Assembly (NCBI GenBank): GCA_905480235.1
Contig: CAJQPP010000067.1
Location: 1 to 32,783, forward strand
DNA length: 32,783 nt
Reading direction: 5' to 3'
Source: an uncultured Pirellulaceae bacterium
Lineage (GTDB): Bacteria > Planctomycetota > Planctomycetia > Pirellulales > Pirellulaceae
Shown piece after piece: positions 8,679 to 17,851 of the stretch (position 1 is its first letter; each line of letters opens with the position of its first letter). A model generated the notes under the pieces. That model had not been told where the DNA came from, made no database searches, and saw only the letters and a list, made by a program, of their open reading frames with translations. The translations under genes were made by a program, and so were the position numbers.

Positions 8679-11600
8679 ATGAAGCATCGAACACCTAGGC
8701 GGCGGAAGCAAACCACAATTCAGCCAACGATGGCTCGCTTTGAAACACTGGAGCCTCGCAATATGCTGGCGGCCGATTTCGGGATCGCCGACCCGTATTC
8801 AAGTTCCTTGTTGACTCACGTGGGAAACGACACGCCCGTGGCTCAACAGGTCGATGTGTTACGAAATCACTTGGGAGCTGACGCGAGTGATTCTTTTGAG
8901 CTCTTGAACCAAACGCAGGATCAGATTGGGTTTGAGCACTTTAAGTACCAGCACCTGTACAAGGGATACCCTGTTGAAAATAGTACTTATACCGTACACA
9001 CCCGAGATGGTTTGATCATTAGCCTGAGCGGCGAGTATCACGATGTCGATGCGGCCATCGCGAACGTAACGCTAAACCAAACCCAAGCGTTACAATCTGC
9101 GATGGATTTTGTTGGGGCGCAACACTACATATGGCAGGTAGGGGCAACTCAGCTCTTAGGAGGGCAGGGGCTTGATATCGATCCTCAGGATTCTGATCAA
9201 ACCGACCACGGCTCCGGTTGCCACTGCGGCGAATGCCTGGGCCTAGGGATGCAACAAGATCCCAGTCAGCATGATCATGGATCGGGTTGCCAATGTGCAT
9301 CCTGCATGGGGGGGATCAGCCCGGATCATAACCACCAACACGATTTCTTAACGCACGCGGCTCATGACCACGATTTGGGAATCAGTCTTGAGACACCGGA
9401 TGGAGAGCTCGTCTACCTGAACAATACGTTAGCGTATAAATTCGACATCTACGCCACGACGCCCATGTCACGATCTTGGGTTTTCGTGGATGCGACATCC
9501 GGTACAGTTATTGCCACGGAAAATCGCATCCATGATGTTAACGTTCCCGCTTCTGGGACGACCCTTTACGACGCGAATCAAGCGTTCACAGCCGACTTTA
9601 GTGGGGCGGACTATCGCTTGCGACAATCAGACGCCGCAGGGCCTCCCCAACTGGGAGGTGTGGAGACCTACGACCTTAATGAAGGTACTAATTATGGAAA
9701 CGCAGTCGATTTTGTAAGCAACTCTCAAAATTTTGGTCAACCGGACCATGAAGTTGGTAACCAAACCCACTGGGGGACTGACAAAACCTGGGAATACTTC
9801 TTCAACCAACATGAACGTGATTCTTGGGACGGTGCTGGCGCCACTTTAGTTTCGTATACCAGCTACCGAAGTAATTACTTGAATGCGTTTTGGAATGGTT
9901 CCTTTATGACTTACGGGGACGGGGATGGAAATCTCCGCGGGCCCTTGGTTTCGTTGGACATTGTTGGGCATGAAGTTACGCACGGAGTCGTGCAATCCAC
10001 GGCCGGCCTAATTTACCGAAACCAATCGGGAGCGTTAAACGAATCGTTCGCTGATATCTTTGGCGAAGCCGTCGAAAATCACGCCCGCAACAACAATGAC
10101 TGGCTAATGGGTGGAGACATCGGGCTGAACGGAAACTCCGGTCAGTTCCGCAATATGCAAAACCCGAATCAATTCGCGGATCCGGATACTTACTTGGGCG
10201 ATTATTGGTACGTCGGTAATGGAGATGCTGGCGGGGTTCACATCAATTCTGGTGTGATGAATAAGTGGTTTTATATCATGAGTGTGGGCGAGGCCGGCAC
10301 CAACGATACGGGGCATAGCTATAACGTTGCTGCCGTGGGAATTGATGACGCGGCGGACATCGCTTATCGCAATTTATCGGTGTACCTGACGGCTAATTCT
10401 ACCTACCCAGATGCGCGAGTGGGTGCCGTTCAGTCCGCCATTGACCTGTTTGGTGTGGGTTCGCAACAGCACCTCTCCACGATGGCAGCTTGGGATGCCG
10501 TGGGTGTTTATTCGTTAACCGAAGAGTTTGTGCTTACCCCTGTTCAGCCCATGGGTTCGCAGGTTTACACGGCTAATGCCATTAACGAAATTCAGTTTGA
10601 TTCGGATGTGCGAGAGTTTGATTTACCACTCGATGCAAATCAGAAAATAACGTTGATGGTGGGCACGATGACGGGCGATTTAGTCCCTCGAGTGACCATT
10701 ACCAATCCTACAGGGTTAGTCCTGGCGAACTTCACTGCGAGTAGTTCTTCGGAGGCGATTTTTATTGAAAATCTGCCCGCCGTTGAGGCAGGTGAGTACA
10801 CCATTTCGGTGGAAGGCGACGCTGCGACAACCGGGCAGTTTGAAGCCAAGCTGTGGATGAATGCAGGCCTGGAATTGGAGAGCCTCGGCTTAGGCCCTGA
10901 AAACAATTCTGCTGCGACAGCGCAGGACATCGATGCCACGCACATCGTTCAAGGGCACCTACCTGTCAGTGCGGTCGATCGCTTGGCGGTCCTGGGAGAA
11001 TTGGGGACCGGTGGTGGAAGCGTGATCTTCGAGGATGATCTGGAAACCGGAGCCTTGGGAAATGATTGGGTAGTGTCTTCATCGACGGATGACGGTCGCA
11101 TCCTCGTCGCTGACAATACCGGTACTGGCAACGGCACTTACGCCCTTGCTATGGACGTGGACGTGGGAATCGCCGGGGTCTTTAATCTGAATGAAGCAGT
11201 TTTGACTTTGGATTTGAGCGATGTGGAAGAAGCCATTCTAGGTTTCTCGCATGTGAGTTTTGGAGATGAAACCCATCTTCTGCCTCAAATGTTTGCAGGC
11301 AGTTTCAATGGCGACGGCGTCGCCATTAGCGATGACGGAACGGATTGGTACACCATTTTTACCGGAGCGACGACTCCAAATGGATTGTGGGAGGACGTGG
11401 AATTTGATGTGGTGCAATTGGCCAGCGACGCCGGTATGGAGCTCGGTGCAGACTTCAAAGTCAAATTTCAACAGTACGATAACTTTCCTCGAGACTCGGA
11501 TGGACGCGGCTATGACAACATCTTCGTCGGCGTTCAATATGCGGAGGATTGGTACAGTTTCACGCTAGATGCCAATGAGTCAGCCTCCTTAGCGTTGACG

Positions 11601-13088
11601 CAACTGACGGGCGAAGTGACTGGTGCTGAGATCCAAGTTTATGACGAAGCGGATAACCTTTTGATGGAAGGGATTGCCGGCCCAGATAACCTGCTGAACT
11701 ATGTAGATGGGTTCGTCAACACGTCGCCCGACACCGAGACCTTCTATGTTCGCGTCTTGGGAAATGCCGAGGAATACAACCTTTTGACAGTGAAAAATGC
11801 TGCGATTGGAATGGATCTCGGGGTTAACCAGAACATTACTGGTTTAGAAGGCGTGATAGGCTATGTCTCGGAATCGGTGATCGTGAATGCCGACCCGGAT
11901 ATGTTGGATGAGGGTGAGATCACCGCTTCCTCCTTTGAGGGAGTTGTTTTGTCTAACGCATTAACTGGATTCTCTGTTTATGCGGTCACTCCAACGCTGT
12001 TTGCTGCACCTACCGGAGATAAAGTTTTCTCCGATATCCCCGGCCGTCCTGACGGTTTCCGCGAAGGTTTTCCCGAGTTAAGAGCTGATTTTGATAACTT
12101 GCAATCCATGGTTTCGATTGATATTGGTTCCGATGACACGCTGGATATTGGTTTTCTACGAGCATTTGATTCTGACAACAATCTTTTAGCCGAAGTCATT
12201 GGGGAGGGCGCGGCACACAGCCAATCTGAGACTTTGGTTATCCAACGGTCCACCGCCGATATCGCCTACGTGGTTGCAGCTGGTCTCGGTACGCACACCG
12301 CACCGCTTGATAATTTGGTTTTCCAGAACGAGGTTGTAAATTCCGACGTATTCGATATTGATGTCGTCGCCGGAGAGGAGATTGGTTATCGCAGTTACTT
12401 ACCCGGAGGGGGCCCTTTCGAATGGGAAAATCGTTTAGGGTTGGGAGGTGATAAATCCTTGAATATGGCTTTGTATGATCCCGACGGCAATTTGGTCGCG
12501 TCCGACTTTGATCTGATTAGTCATCGAGCGCAAGTCGATGGTACTTACCAATTGCGAGTTACCGCGACTCAATACGATGGCGAGTATTTTATTACCACGC
12601 AAACCGGCATTGCTGATTTTGACGCATTGGGGTTCAAGTTGCTGGATGGCGTCCCCGTGGCCGGAGCTTTCTCTGATTTAGCTGACTCGGATGATGCCAA
12701 TTGGGAACTCGCACCATCTCCCACCAGCAATCCACTGAAACAAAAAATTGACTTGATCCTTGTCTCCGAAGTTTCGATCAACAATCCCACCACTTTTGGA
12801 CTGAGAATTGAGGGGGCCATGACGGGAGGCCCAAGTGGTGACGTCCTCCAAATGACGCGTTTATGGAGCCACACCACCAGCAGCTGGGAGTTGGTGGACA
12901 CCCGTGCTATGGCCAGTACGGATGTCTCCGTCGATGTTACGGCGAATGGATCGCTCGGTCAGTTTGTTAACCAGATCAATGGAGAAGTGCGAGCCAAAAT
13001 CACGCTGATTTCACCTCAGTTCGCTTCCAGTCCCTTTGATTGGACGGTGGAAATGGATCAGGCAGAATGGCGAGTAGGCCTGTATTAG
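8679..13088 (+). CDS. Giant secreted M4 (thermolysin-like) metalloprotease with LEPR N-terminus and Cys/His-rich insert
   Basis: A 1469-residue secreted zinc protease. The N-terminus is basic (RRRK) and leads into LEPRNMLAAD (residues 24-33), a motif typical of large exported planctomycete proteins, with no classical signal peptide. Residues about 45-125 resemble the FTP/PepSY propeptide of thermolysins. Residues 176-232 hold two CxCxxC elements, each preceded by DHGSG, and a run of HxH pairs, splitting the propeptide region. The peptidase carries H431-E-V-T-H435 and E455 in NESFADI. The 20-residue spacing matches thermolysin His146-Glu166. The transition-state His521 lies in DAGGVHINSG. Residues about 640-1469 are beta-rich, with PPC-like modules and a jellyroll-like segment (about 785-960), probably for surface binding. 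ATG 8679 is chosen because GGAGGG lies 7 nt upstream; ATG 8664 has a poorly spaced site. It stands alone with long flanking gaps. Confidence 0.9.
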   Translation: MKHRTPRRRKQTTIQPTMARFETLEPRNMLAADFGIADPYSSSLLTHVGNDTPVAQQVDVLRNHLGADASDSFELLNQTQDQIGFEHFKYQHLYKGYPVENSTYTVHTRDGLIISLSGEYHDVDAAIANVTLNQTQALQSAMDFVGAQHYIWQVGATQLLGGQGLDIDPQDSDQTDHGSGCHCGECLGLGMQQDPSQHDHGSGCQCASCMGGISPDHNHQHDFLTHAAHDHDLGISLETPDGELVYLNNTLAYKFDIYATTPMSRSWVFVDATSGTVIATENRIHDVNVPASGTTLYDANQAFTADFSGADYRLRQSDAAGPPQLGGVETYDLNEGTNYGNAVDFVSNSQNFGQPDHEVGNQTHWGTDKTWEYFFNQHERDSWDGAGATLVSYTSYRSNYLNAFWNGSFMTYGDGDGNLRGPLVSLDIVGHEVTHGVVQSTAGLIYRNQSGALNESFADIFGEAVENHARNNNDWLMGGDIGLNGNSGQFRNMQNPNQFADPDTYLGDYWYVGNGDAGGVHINSGVMNKWFYIMSVGEAGTNDTGHSYNVAAVGIDDAADIAYRNLSVYLTANSTYPDARVGAVQSAIDLFGVGSQQHLSTMAAWDAVGVYSLTEEFVLTPVQPMGSQVYTANAINEIQFDSDVREFDLPLDANQKITLMVGTMTGDLVPRVTITNPTGLVLANFTASSSSEAIFIENLPAVEAGEYTISVEGDAATTGQFEAKLWMNAGLELESLGLGPENNSAATAQDIDATHIVQGHLPVSAVDRLAVLGELGTGGGSVIFEDDLETGALGNDWVVSSSTDDGRILVADNTGTGNGTYALAMDVDVGIAGVFNLNEAVLTLDLSDVEEAILGFSHVSFGDETHLLPQMFAGSFNGDGVAISDDGTDWYTIFTGATTPNGLWEDVEFDVVQLASDAGMELGADFKVKFQQYDNFPRDSDGRGYDNIFVGVQYAEDWYSFTLDANESASLALTQLTGEVTGAEIQVYDEADNLLMEGIAGPDNLLNYVDGFVNTSPDTETFYVRVLGNAEEYNLLTVKNAAIGMDLGVNQNITGLEGVIGYVSESVIVNADPDMLDEGEITASSFEGVVLSNALTGFSVYAVTPTLFAAPTGDKVFSDIPGRPDGFREGFPELRADFDNLQSMVSIDIGSDDTLDIGFLRAFDSDNNLLAEVIGEGAAHSQSETLVIQRSTADIAYVVAAGLGTHTAPLDNLVFQNEVVNSDVFDIDVVAGEEIGYRSYLPGGGPFEWENRLGLGGDKSLNMALYDPDGNLVASDFDLISHRAQVDGTYQLRVTATQYDGEYFITTQTGIADFDALGFKLLDGVPVAGAFSDLADSDDANWELAPSPTSNPLKQKIDLILVSEVSINNPTTFGLRIEGAMTGGPSGDVLQMTRLWSHTTSSWELVDTRAMASTDVSVDVTANGSLGQFVNQINGEVRAKITLISPQFASSPFDWTVEMDQAEWRVGLY

Positions 13089-13710
13089 TAGGTTTTTAGA
13101 ATAACTAATTCACAGAATTCAGGCCGTCGTGCCTCGGCTTCTTTGGGATCCAACGATGCTTTTGCCGCAACCCAATCACATCGCAGGAAGGCGGGTGTGG
13201 CTTGGGGGGCACTGGTTATGGGCAAGTGACGGGAGCGTCGCAAATGATTGGAGAGGCTGGCATTGCGAAAGGCTGGCATGGCATTCGGCCTTTTCCTCTC
13301 TCAATCATGCCTCGGTTTGGGGAAAATGATAGATTCGCGGCTAAAACGATAGATGCGCGGCTAAAACGATAGATGCGCGGCTAAAAGCAAATTTTTCGCC
13401 AAGCGAGCCAGGGATGTCAATATTTCTCTTGGTCGATAGGGAAAGGGCCTTAAAAGCTTTGAAAACCCACGGAAAATTCAGATTTTGAAAAATTGCGAGA
13501 TCGTCGAGTTGGTGCTTTTGAGGGGTTTTTTATTGCCTTACCTTTTAAAAAGGGGCTCTGACGGAAAAAACCAGAAATTCCCCCTATTTTGCCACGCGGC
13601 AGCTTGCGTTTTGGTTTGTTCCTTGCGAATATATGACTTGTAATTGTTAGTACATCTTTGTTGATCAACCCGTAGATTGATCTTTAAGCATGAGAGGTCA
13701 GGAGTTTTCA
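13089..13710. other. Intergenic region with tandem repeat
   Basis: This 622-nt gap lies between the giant protease and the first PEP-CTERM gene. It contains three 20-bp tandem repeats (13327-13386) and a small palindrome CCTTTTAAAAAGG (13541-13553). AT-rich sequence from 13390 onward probably holds the promoter of the PEP-CTERM gene. No credible coding region was found. Confidence 0.5.
13327..13386 (+). repeat. Three tandem 20-bp repeats
   Basis: Three head-to-tail copies of a 20-bp unit, CGATAGATGCGCGGCTAAAA. Copies two and three are identical; copy one differs at two bases (first base T, and T for G in the middle). The unit is non-coding and not a multiple of three. The pattern suggests recent slippage or an iterated protein-binding site upstream of the PEP-CTERM gene. 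Confidence 0.9.
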
Positions 13711-14694
13711 ATGCGAATTTTGAAATTATTAACCATTTGCGGTTTGGCGGTGGCTCTGCCATCCGCGGCAATCGCAGACAGCAACGCCACGGGTGGTGGA
13801 ATTATTAATTCGGAGTCCATCTTTTTAGGAGCGGGGCCCTTTGATCATGGATCTGGGTTAGGCAGTCCGCTAAACACGGTTGCGGCTTTGGGAACCTTCA
13901 CAGGTGGTTTCACAGCCAACTACATGCGGATCGAGGGAACTCTTACCGCAGTGAACACCGCGACTTGGGGTAGCGAGGCAGACATTCAAGTTCGCAGCGA
14001 TAACCTGTTGAATCCTTTCTCTTTCACATGGGAAAATCCCGGTCCCGACGAGGCGTTTACCTCGTTCAATTACAACTCGGCTCAAGAGTTGTCGACCGCA
14101 GTAGACCCTTCAAGCTTCACCACGGGTTTTGACGTTGAGTTTTTTGACACGTTCGAAGACGACGCGGCAGGCCCAGATGCTCAATCTTCAAACGTTACGA
14201 TTTCGTTTGAGGAATTGGTTGCAGTTTCGGACACGAACGGTGTGTTTGATCTAGGATCGGTTAGCCCAGGGGATACAGCTGGCTCAGTCGGAGAGTTCGC
14301 TGTGACAGGTCTGTTTGATCTTTACGGTATCAACCTTGCTACAGACGGCAATTTGTCATTTTTCACAGATGAAGATCTCGGCGGGTTTGTGGGCAGTACC
14401 GTTGACACGGAAATTGCTATTTTCGACGCTGCTGGAATTTTGCTTGCCGAAGATGATGATGGCGGCCCCGGTACCTACAGCGGTATTTTCGACTTGGCAT
14501 TGGCCGCTGGTGATTACACCATCGCAGTCAGTTCTTTCAATTCCACCTTCGCTGACGGTTTCTCAGTCACACCGGGTACAGGCATCGGCGATTACAGCTT
14601 GAATGTCTCATTCGCTGTTCCAGAGCCAACCAGTTTTGCACTGCTTGGTCTCGGTGGTTTGGCAATGGTTATTCGCCGCCGTCGCAGCGCCTAG
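13711..14694 (+). CDS. PEP-CTERM sorting domain protein with PPC-like domain
   Basis: A 327-residue exported protein with a signal peptide (MRILKLLTICGLAVALPSAAIADS) and a C-terminal PEP-CTERM tripartite signal: VPEP (303-306), a short hydrophobic helix, then RRRRSA. Such proteins are cut and anchored or released by an exosortase, often in exopolysaccharide-rich envelopes. The middle region (about 205-300) has the pattern of PPC/DVUA0089-type modules, with a TEIAIFDAAGILLAEDDDGG strand-turn and a YTIAVSSF strand. The start at 13711 is chosen because AGGAG lies 6 nt upstream and the signal peptide begins there; the in-frame ATG at 13690 lacks a site. It is monocistronic, with a strong terminator 32 nt downstream. 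No exosortase gene is in the window. Confidence 0.88.
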   Translation: MRILKLLTICGLAVALPSAAIADSNATGGGIINSESIFLGAGPFDHGSGLGSPLNTVAALGTFTGGFTANYMRIEGTLTAVNTATWGSEADIQVRSDNLLNPFSFTWENPGPDEAFTSFNYNSAQELSTAVDPSSFTTGFDVEFFDTFEDDAAGPDAQSSNVTISFEELVAVSDTNGVFDLGSVSPGDTAGSVGEFAVTGLFDLYGINLATDGNLSFFTDEDLGGFVGSTVDTEIAIFDAAGILLAEDDDGGPGTYSGIFDLALAAGDYTIAVSSFNSTFADGFSVTPGTGIGDYSLNVSFAVPEPTSFALLGLGGLAMVIRRRRSA

Positions 14695-14725
14695 TCAGCT
14701 CAAGCTACATCGATTAATAAAACGC

Positions 14726-14757
14726 AACGCCGCACTCCTGAGTGCGGCGTTTTTTTT
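14726..14757 (+). terminator. Strong rho-independent terminator
   Basis: A 12-bp perfect stem, AACGCCGCACTC paired with GAGTGCGGCGTT around CT, runs into an eight-base T-tract. It lies just after the first PEP-CTERM gene and should end its transcript. Confidence 0.95.
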
Positions 14758-14951
14758 GTTTTGAGCGTTCACTTTTAGTGGTTTTAATGGAATGGATATC
14801 TAAGGGGTCCTTTTCCCTTCATGGGCACTTTATTCGAATTTAAGTAGGATTTTTTAACGTCTCTGAAATTTTGGAAACTGCTTTTGAAATTTGATCCCGG
14901 GCGTTTCACAGGGGGGAGATGTTGGGTTGCGTAATTTTTTGGCGGCTTCAC

Positions 14952-15428
14952 TTACGAAATCGTTTCCATTTCCAGATAAACACTCTCCTTAACGGACTCC
15001 ATGGGGTTATCCGCTGAAACGCAAGAGGGCGGGATATTCAGGCCCTTGTGTGTGGGTACGGAGGAAATGTTTTTGTTCTTTTGTTTAAGCTGGTTATCCA
15101 AAATTCTGTACGCGAAATAGGCAAAGCCAATCCCGCTTAAGCTCACAACCGAGGTCCAAATTGTGTTGGGGAGCGTTAAGAATGCCAATGCAAAGCAACT
15201 GCCTGCTGCGAATCCGTTCAAGCAAATAAGCCAGTTAACACTGCGTTGATTGGGTGGCACGACCTCGCCGGTTCCTAGATAAGTTACCCGGCCAAACGGA
15301 TTCGACCCAATTTCCTTTTTGCCATCGTGTCTTCGTGAAATTTGGGATGCGAGTGAACGAGCATCGGCGATTTTTCGGCGTACTTCTGATTCCCGTTCCT
15401 TAAATTCTACTGGGTCTATTGGTGTCAT
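14952..15428 (-). CDS. Hypothetical small membrane protein
   Basis: No family was recognised. The 158-residue product has a hydrophilic, charged N-terminal third (EFKERESEVRRKIADARS, likely helical). Two probable membrane helices follow at about 64-86 (VNWLICLNGFAAGSCFALAF) and 91-110 (WTSVVSLSGIGFAYFAYRIL), then a soluble tail. The ribosome site before the ATG is weak (GGAA about 12 nt upstream). The gene is isolated: 409 nt upstream to the methyltransferase stop, and a minus-strand 3' end facing the PEP-CTERM terminator. The hydropathy pattern and charge distribution around the helices favour a real gene, but function is open. Confidence 0.6.
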   Translation of the reverse strand: MTPIDPVEFKERESEVRRKIADARSLASQISRRHDGKKEIGSNPFGRVTYLGTGEVVPPNQRSVNWLICLNGFAAGSCFALAFLTLPNTIWTSVVSLSGIGFAYFAYRILDNQLKQKNKNISSVPTHKGLNIPPSCVSADNPMESVKESVYLEMETIS

Positions 15429-15837
15429 ACTGTTTCGTTCCGTTTACATGTTCCGTAGCGAGTAACTCAGGAGGGCGGTCGATGCGTCTGGTATCACCCC
15501 TGAATTTGCAACCGTGTTTTAGTTGGTAAACCTGTTTTTGATTTTTAACGGACAGCCGAACTTTCGGCCTCCAAATTTGCACCATCCGTTAATAACTGCC
15601 GAGCCTTTGCGTTTCCCGCAGGGATTTACCGAATTTGTAAGTGTGAATTTGACTGCCAACCCTTAAAGGAACATTTGCATTGATTTCACCGGTTGTGACG
15701 GATGCCGATCGGGTCGAGGACGCACAAACATATGGGTGACTGATAGAATGTGACAATGTGAGCACCGCATCATGGAAAGTGCGCTAACAATGTCGAGAGT
15801 GTCTGCACTGGGTTTTTTGGATTATGCTTATCTAACC
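15429..15837. other. Gap between two minus-strand genes
   Basis: About 410 nt between the small membrane protein start and the methyltransferase stop. It presumably contains the promoter of the membrane protein. No convincing gene, repeat or hairpin was seen. A plus-strand ORF beginning near 15772 overlaps the methyltransferase antisense and lacks protein-like features. Confidence 0.4.
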
Positions 15838-16554
15838 CTAAATCAAACACTCGGATTGAATACAAAGAAATGCAGGGCGTTGCACCAAAGAGAGATAGCG
15901 TCGGAAGTCATTCTTTTTGAATTCGACAGTCGGAAGCGGTTCGACCACTTGCCGAATTTGAAAGCCGTTATCGATCAATGGCATGAAGATATCTTGAAGC
16001 GACCTGCGATAGCTCGGCATAACGACTTCGATGCCAAACCCCGTCCATGTGCACTGGACGTGTTCGACATCGAAGTACTTTGACGTATTGTAATATTGTG
16101 CGTCAAAAGCAGGGTGGCCACACGAAAATTGAAAAAGTCCCCCGGGTTTCAGGATGCGTTTGAACTCCTTGAATAAGCTTCGCCAGTCTTTTACATAATC
16201 AATGCAAAGAGGTGCGTTGATGAAATCGAATTGATCTTTGCGGAACATCTCCAGCGGTTGCGTCATGTCGACCAATCGCAGATCCGCTTGATCCCCAACC
16301 CTTTTTCGGGCCTCCGCCATCATGCGTTCACTGATATCGAATGCCGTGACGATAGCGCCACGCTCGAGCAGTTTTTCTGCGTAAAGTCCGGGGCCGCATC
16401 CAGCATCCAATACCTTTTTGCCCTCTAGGTCCGGCCACATCTTCATCATGGCAGGCCGTTCGTAATAGGCATTATGGGGTTTAGTTTCGATCAACGCGGC
16501 ATATTGTTCTGCCAGTTTTTGATAGGCGTTATAGACAGTGGTTCGATGGGCCAT
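15838..16554 (-). CDS. Class I SAM-dependent methyltransferase
   Basis: A 238-residue cytoplasmic methyltransferase of the Methyltransf_11/25 type. Motif I (VLDAGCGPG, residues 48-56) binds S-adenosylmethionine. Motif II is FDIS at the end of the second strand, and DADLRLVDM-like and FDFINAPLCIDYV segments form motifs III and IV. The ILKPGGLFQFSCGHP stretch is the usual post-motif III strand. Related proteins act on small molecules such as quinone or biotin precursors, but substrate cannot be read from this sequence. The start is ATG 16554 with only a weak AAGA upstream. It appears to stand alone, with 400 nt before the next gene. Confidence 0.88.
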   Translation of the reverse strand: MAHRTTVYNAYQKLAEQYAALIETKPHNAYYERPAMMKMWPDLEGKKVLDAGCGPGLYAEKLLERGAIVTAFDISERMMAEARKRVGDQADLRLVDMTQPLEMFRKDQFDFINAPLCIDYVKDWRSLFKEFKRILKPGGLFQFSCGHPAFDAQYYNTSKYFDVEHVQCTWTGFGIEVVMPSYRRSLQDIFMPLIDNGFQIRQVVEPLPTVEFKKNDFRRYLSLVQRPAFLCIQSECLI

Positions 16555-16954
16555 TTAATCTTTTGCGCAAGATGTTGAAAATGAGGAACGTCGCGGGGTA
16601 GTCGCAAATTTATCCAATGAGAACGGGTGAAATGCGGCAAAGTATTGAGCATTATGTTTTTTATACACCAAGCTCTCCATGAAGCATTCACCTACGGTTT
16701 GGGTGGTCTGTTCCCATAAGAGTCGGGTATGCCCTTTTGAGGGATTTGCAGTGTACTCATTTTTCAACAAATTTCCCGCCTAGGGTAGAGAAAGACGGGC
16801 GATGTGGCATTAAAACCACAGATTGAGGGTCGATTTTATTGGGAAGCGAAGCCAAATTCAAAAGCGATGAGAATTGCTTGACCCCGGTATCATACTGATT
16901 AACCTTAAGGGGCAATCTATACAGGTACATAATTTGGGTTGAAAGGAATTATCA
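16555..16954. other. Divergent intergenic region
   Basis: This 400-nt gap separates the leftward methyltransferase from the rightward second PEP-CTERM gene and should hold both promoters. Small minus-strand ORFs (16491-16770) lack ribosome sites and protein character and were not called. No repeats or hairpins were noted. Confidence 0.4.
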
Positions 16955-17563
16955 ATGAAGACATCTGTGACCTTTTTGCTGGCCATTGGAGTGGTCATTT
17001 TTTCTAGTGTGCAAACTTCCGCAGATATTGTCGTGACGGCAAGCCAAGAAGCTACGGGAGTACGTTTCCTCGGCTCTGGAACATTGAACACCGATAGTTT
17101 GACGTTGGGCGGTGACGACTTTTTCTTTCAGCAAGGCATCAATACGGCCAATCCATCCATAAATATGGGGAATGTTCTCACAAGCAACGGGCGTGGGTAC
17201 GAGGTGCAGGGGCCGGCAGAGTTTGGTGCGACCAATGCGTTTTTCAATGCAACATTTCAAACTGGTGACGCGTTCTCACTGATTCGAGGCAACAACGGTA
17301 AGCTGTACACCGTCGTGCGAAATAGCTATGCATCGGGTACTGCTTTGCAGAGCAACATGTTTATCGGTGGCGTTAACATGGCGGGCCTTGGAATAACAAC
17401 TCCATATCAGAATCAAACGTTCACTTGGAACTTTACCAACGGTGAGACATTTAAGTTGGTTACTGGAGATGGCTTAGGCGGCCCAGGAGTCCCCGAACCA
17501 GGCTCGATGCTGGTTTCTATGCTGTTGGTCGGTGGGTTCTTGTCAAACATTCGCCGACGATAA
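16955..17563 (+). CDS. PEP-CTERM sorting domain protein, small
   Basis: A 202-residue exported protein. The signal peptide is MKTSVTFLLAIGVVIFSS followed by TSADI. The C-terminus carries VPEPGSMLVSMLLVGGFLSN and IRRR (179-202), the exosortase recognition pattern. The mature part is Gly/Asn/Thr-rich and probably beta-structured, with no recognised domain. AAAGGA 7 nt before the ATG supports the start. It is followed by a strong terminator and is probably transcribed alone. It shares only the sorting signal with the other PEP-CTERM protein. Confidence 0.85.
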   Translation: MKTSVTFLLAIGVVIFSSVQTSADIVVTASQEATGVRFLGSGTLNTDSLTLGGDDFFFQQGINTANPSINMGNVLTSNGRGYEVQGPAEFGATNAFFNATFQTGDAFSLIRGNNGKLYTVVRNSYASGTALQSNMFIGGVNMAGLGITTPYQNQTFTWNFTNGETFKLVTGDGLGGPGVPEPGSMLVSMLLVGGFLSNIRRR

Positions 17564-17639
17564 GTCCTGTTTGGATTGCAAAATAAAAAACCAGCCTTGC
17601 GGCTGTGAGATGCTTTTCTCTCCGCTTTCAGCAGAAACG

Positions 17640-17673
17640 AATCCACGCACCAATCGAGTGCGTGGATTTTTTT
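17640..17673 (+). terminator. Rho-independent terminator
   Basis: AATCCACGCAC pairs with GTGCGTGGATT (11 bp, 7-base loop) and runs into seven T residues. A smaller CAGCC/GGCTG hairpin lies at 17592-17605. Together they should end the second PEP-CTERM transcript. Confidence 0.93.
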
Positions 17674-17851
17674 GTAACACGCCACCGGGTTAAGAAAATC
17701 GCTAGGCTGGAAATGCAACATTCGTTCAAGTGATTTGAACGCAGTTCAAAAATCAGGGTACAAGCGCGTAGCAGTGGTTCGAGTGATAATTGGTTAAGCG
17801 TGCCGCGCTCGCTAGACCGCATGGTACTGTGTGGCTGTATTGGAGTAACGC

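Noticed and set aside
13471..13487. 17-nt identity with 24697-24713
   Set aside because: One copy is non-coding and the other lies inside the lipoprotein gene; AT-rich and isolated, so probably chance.
16491..16770. Small minus-strand ORFs upstream of the methyltransferase
   Set aside because: No ribosome sites, they overlap each other and one overlaps the methyltransferase; no recognisable features.
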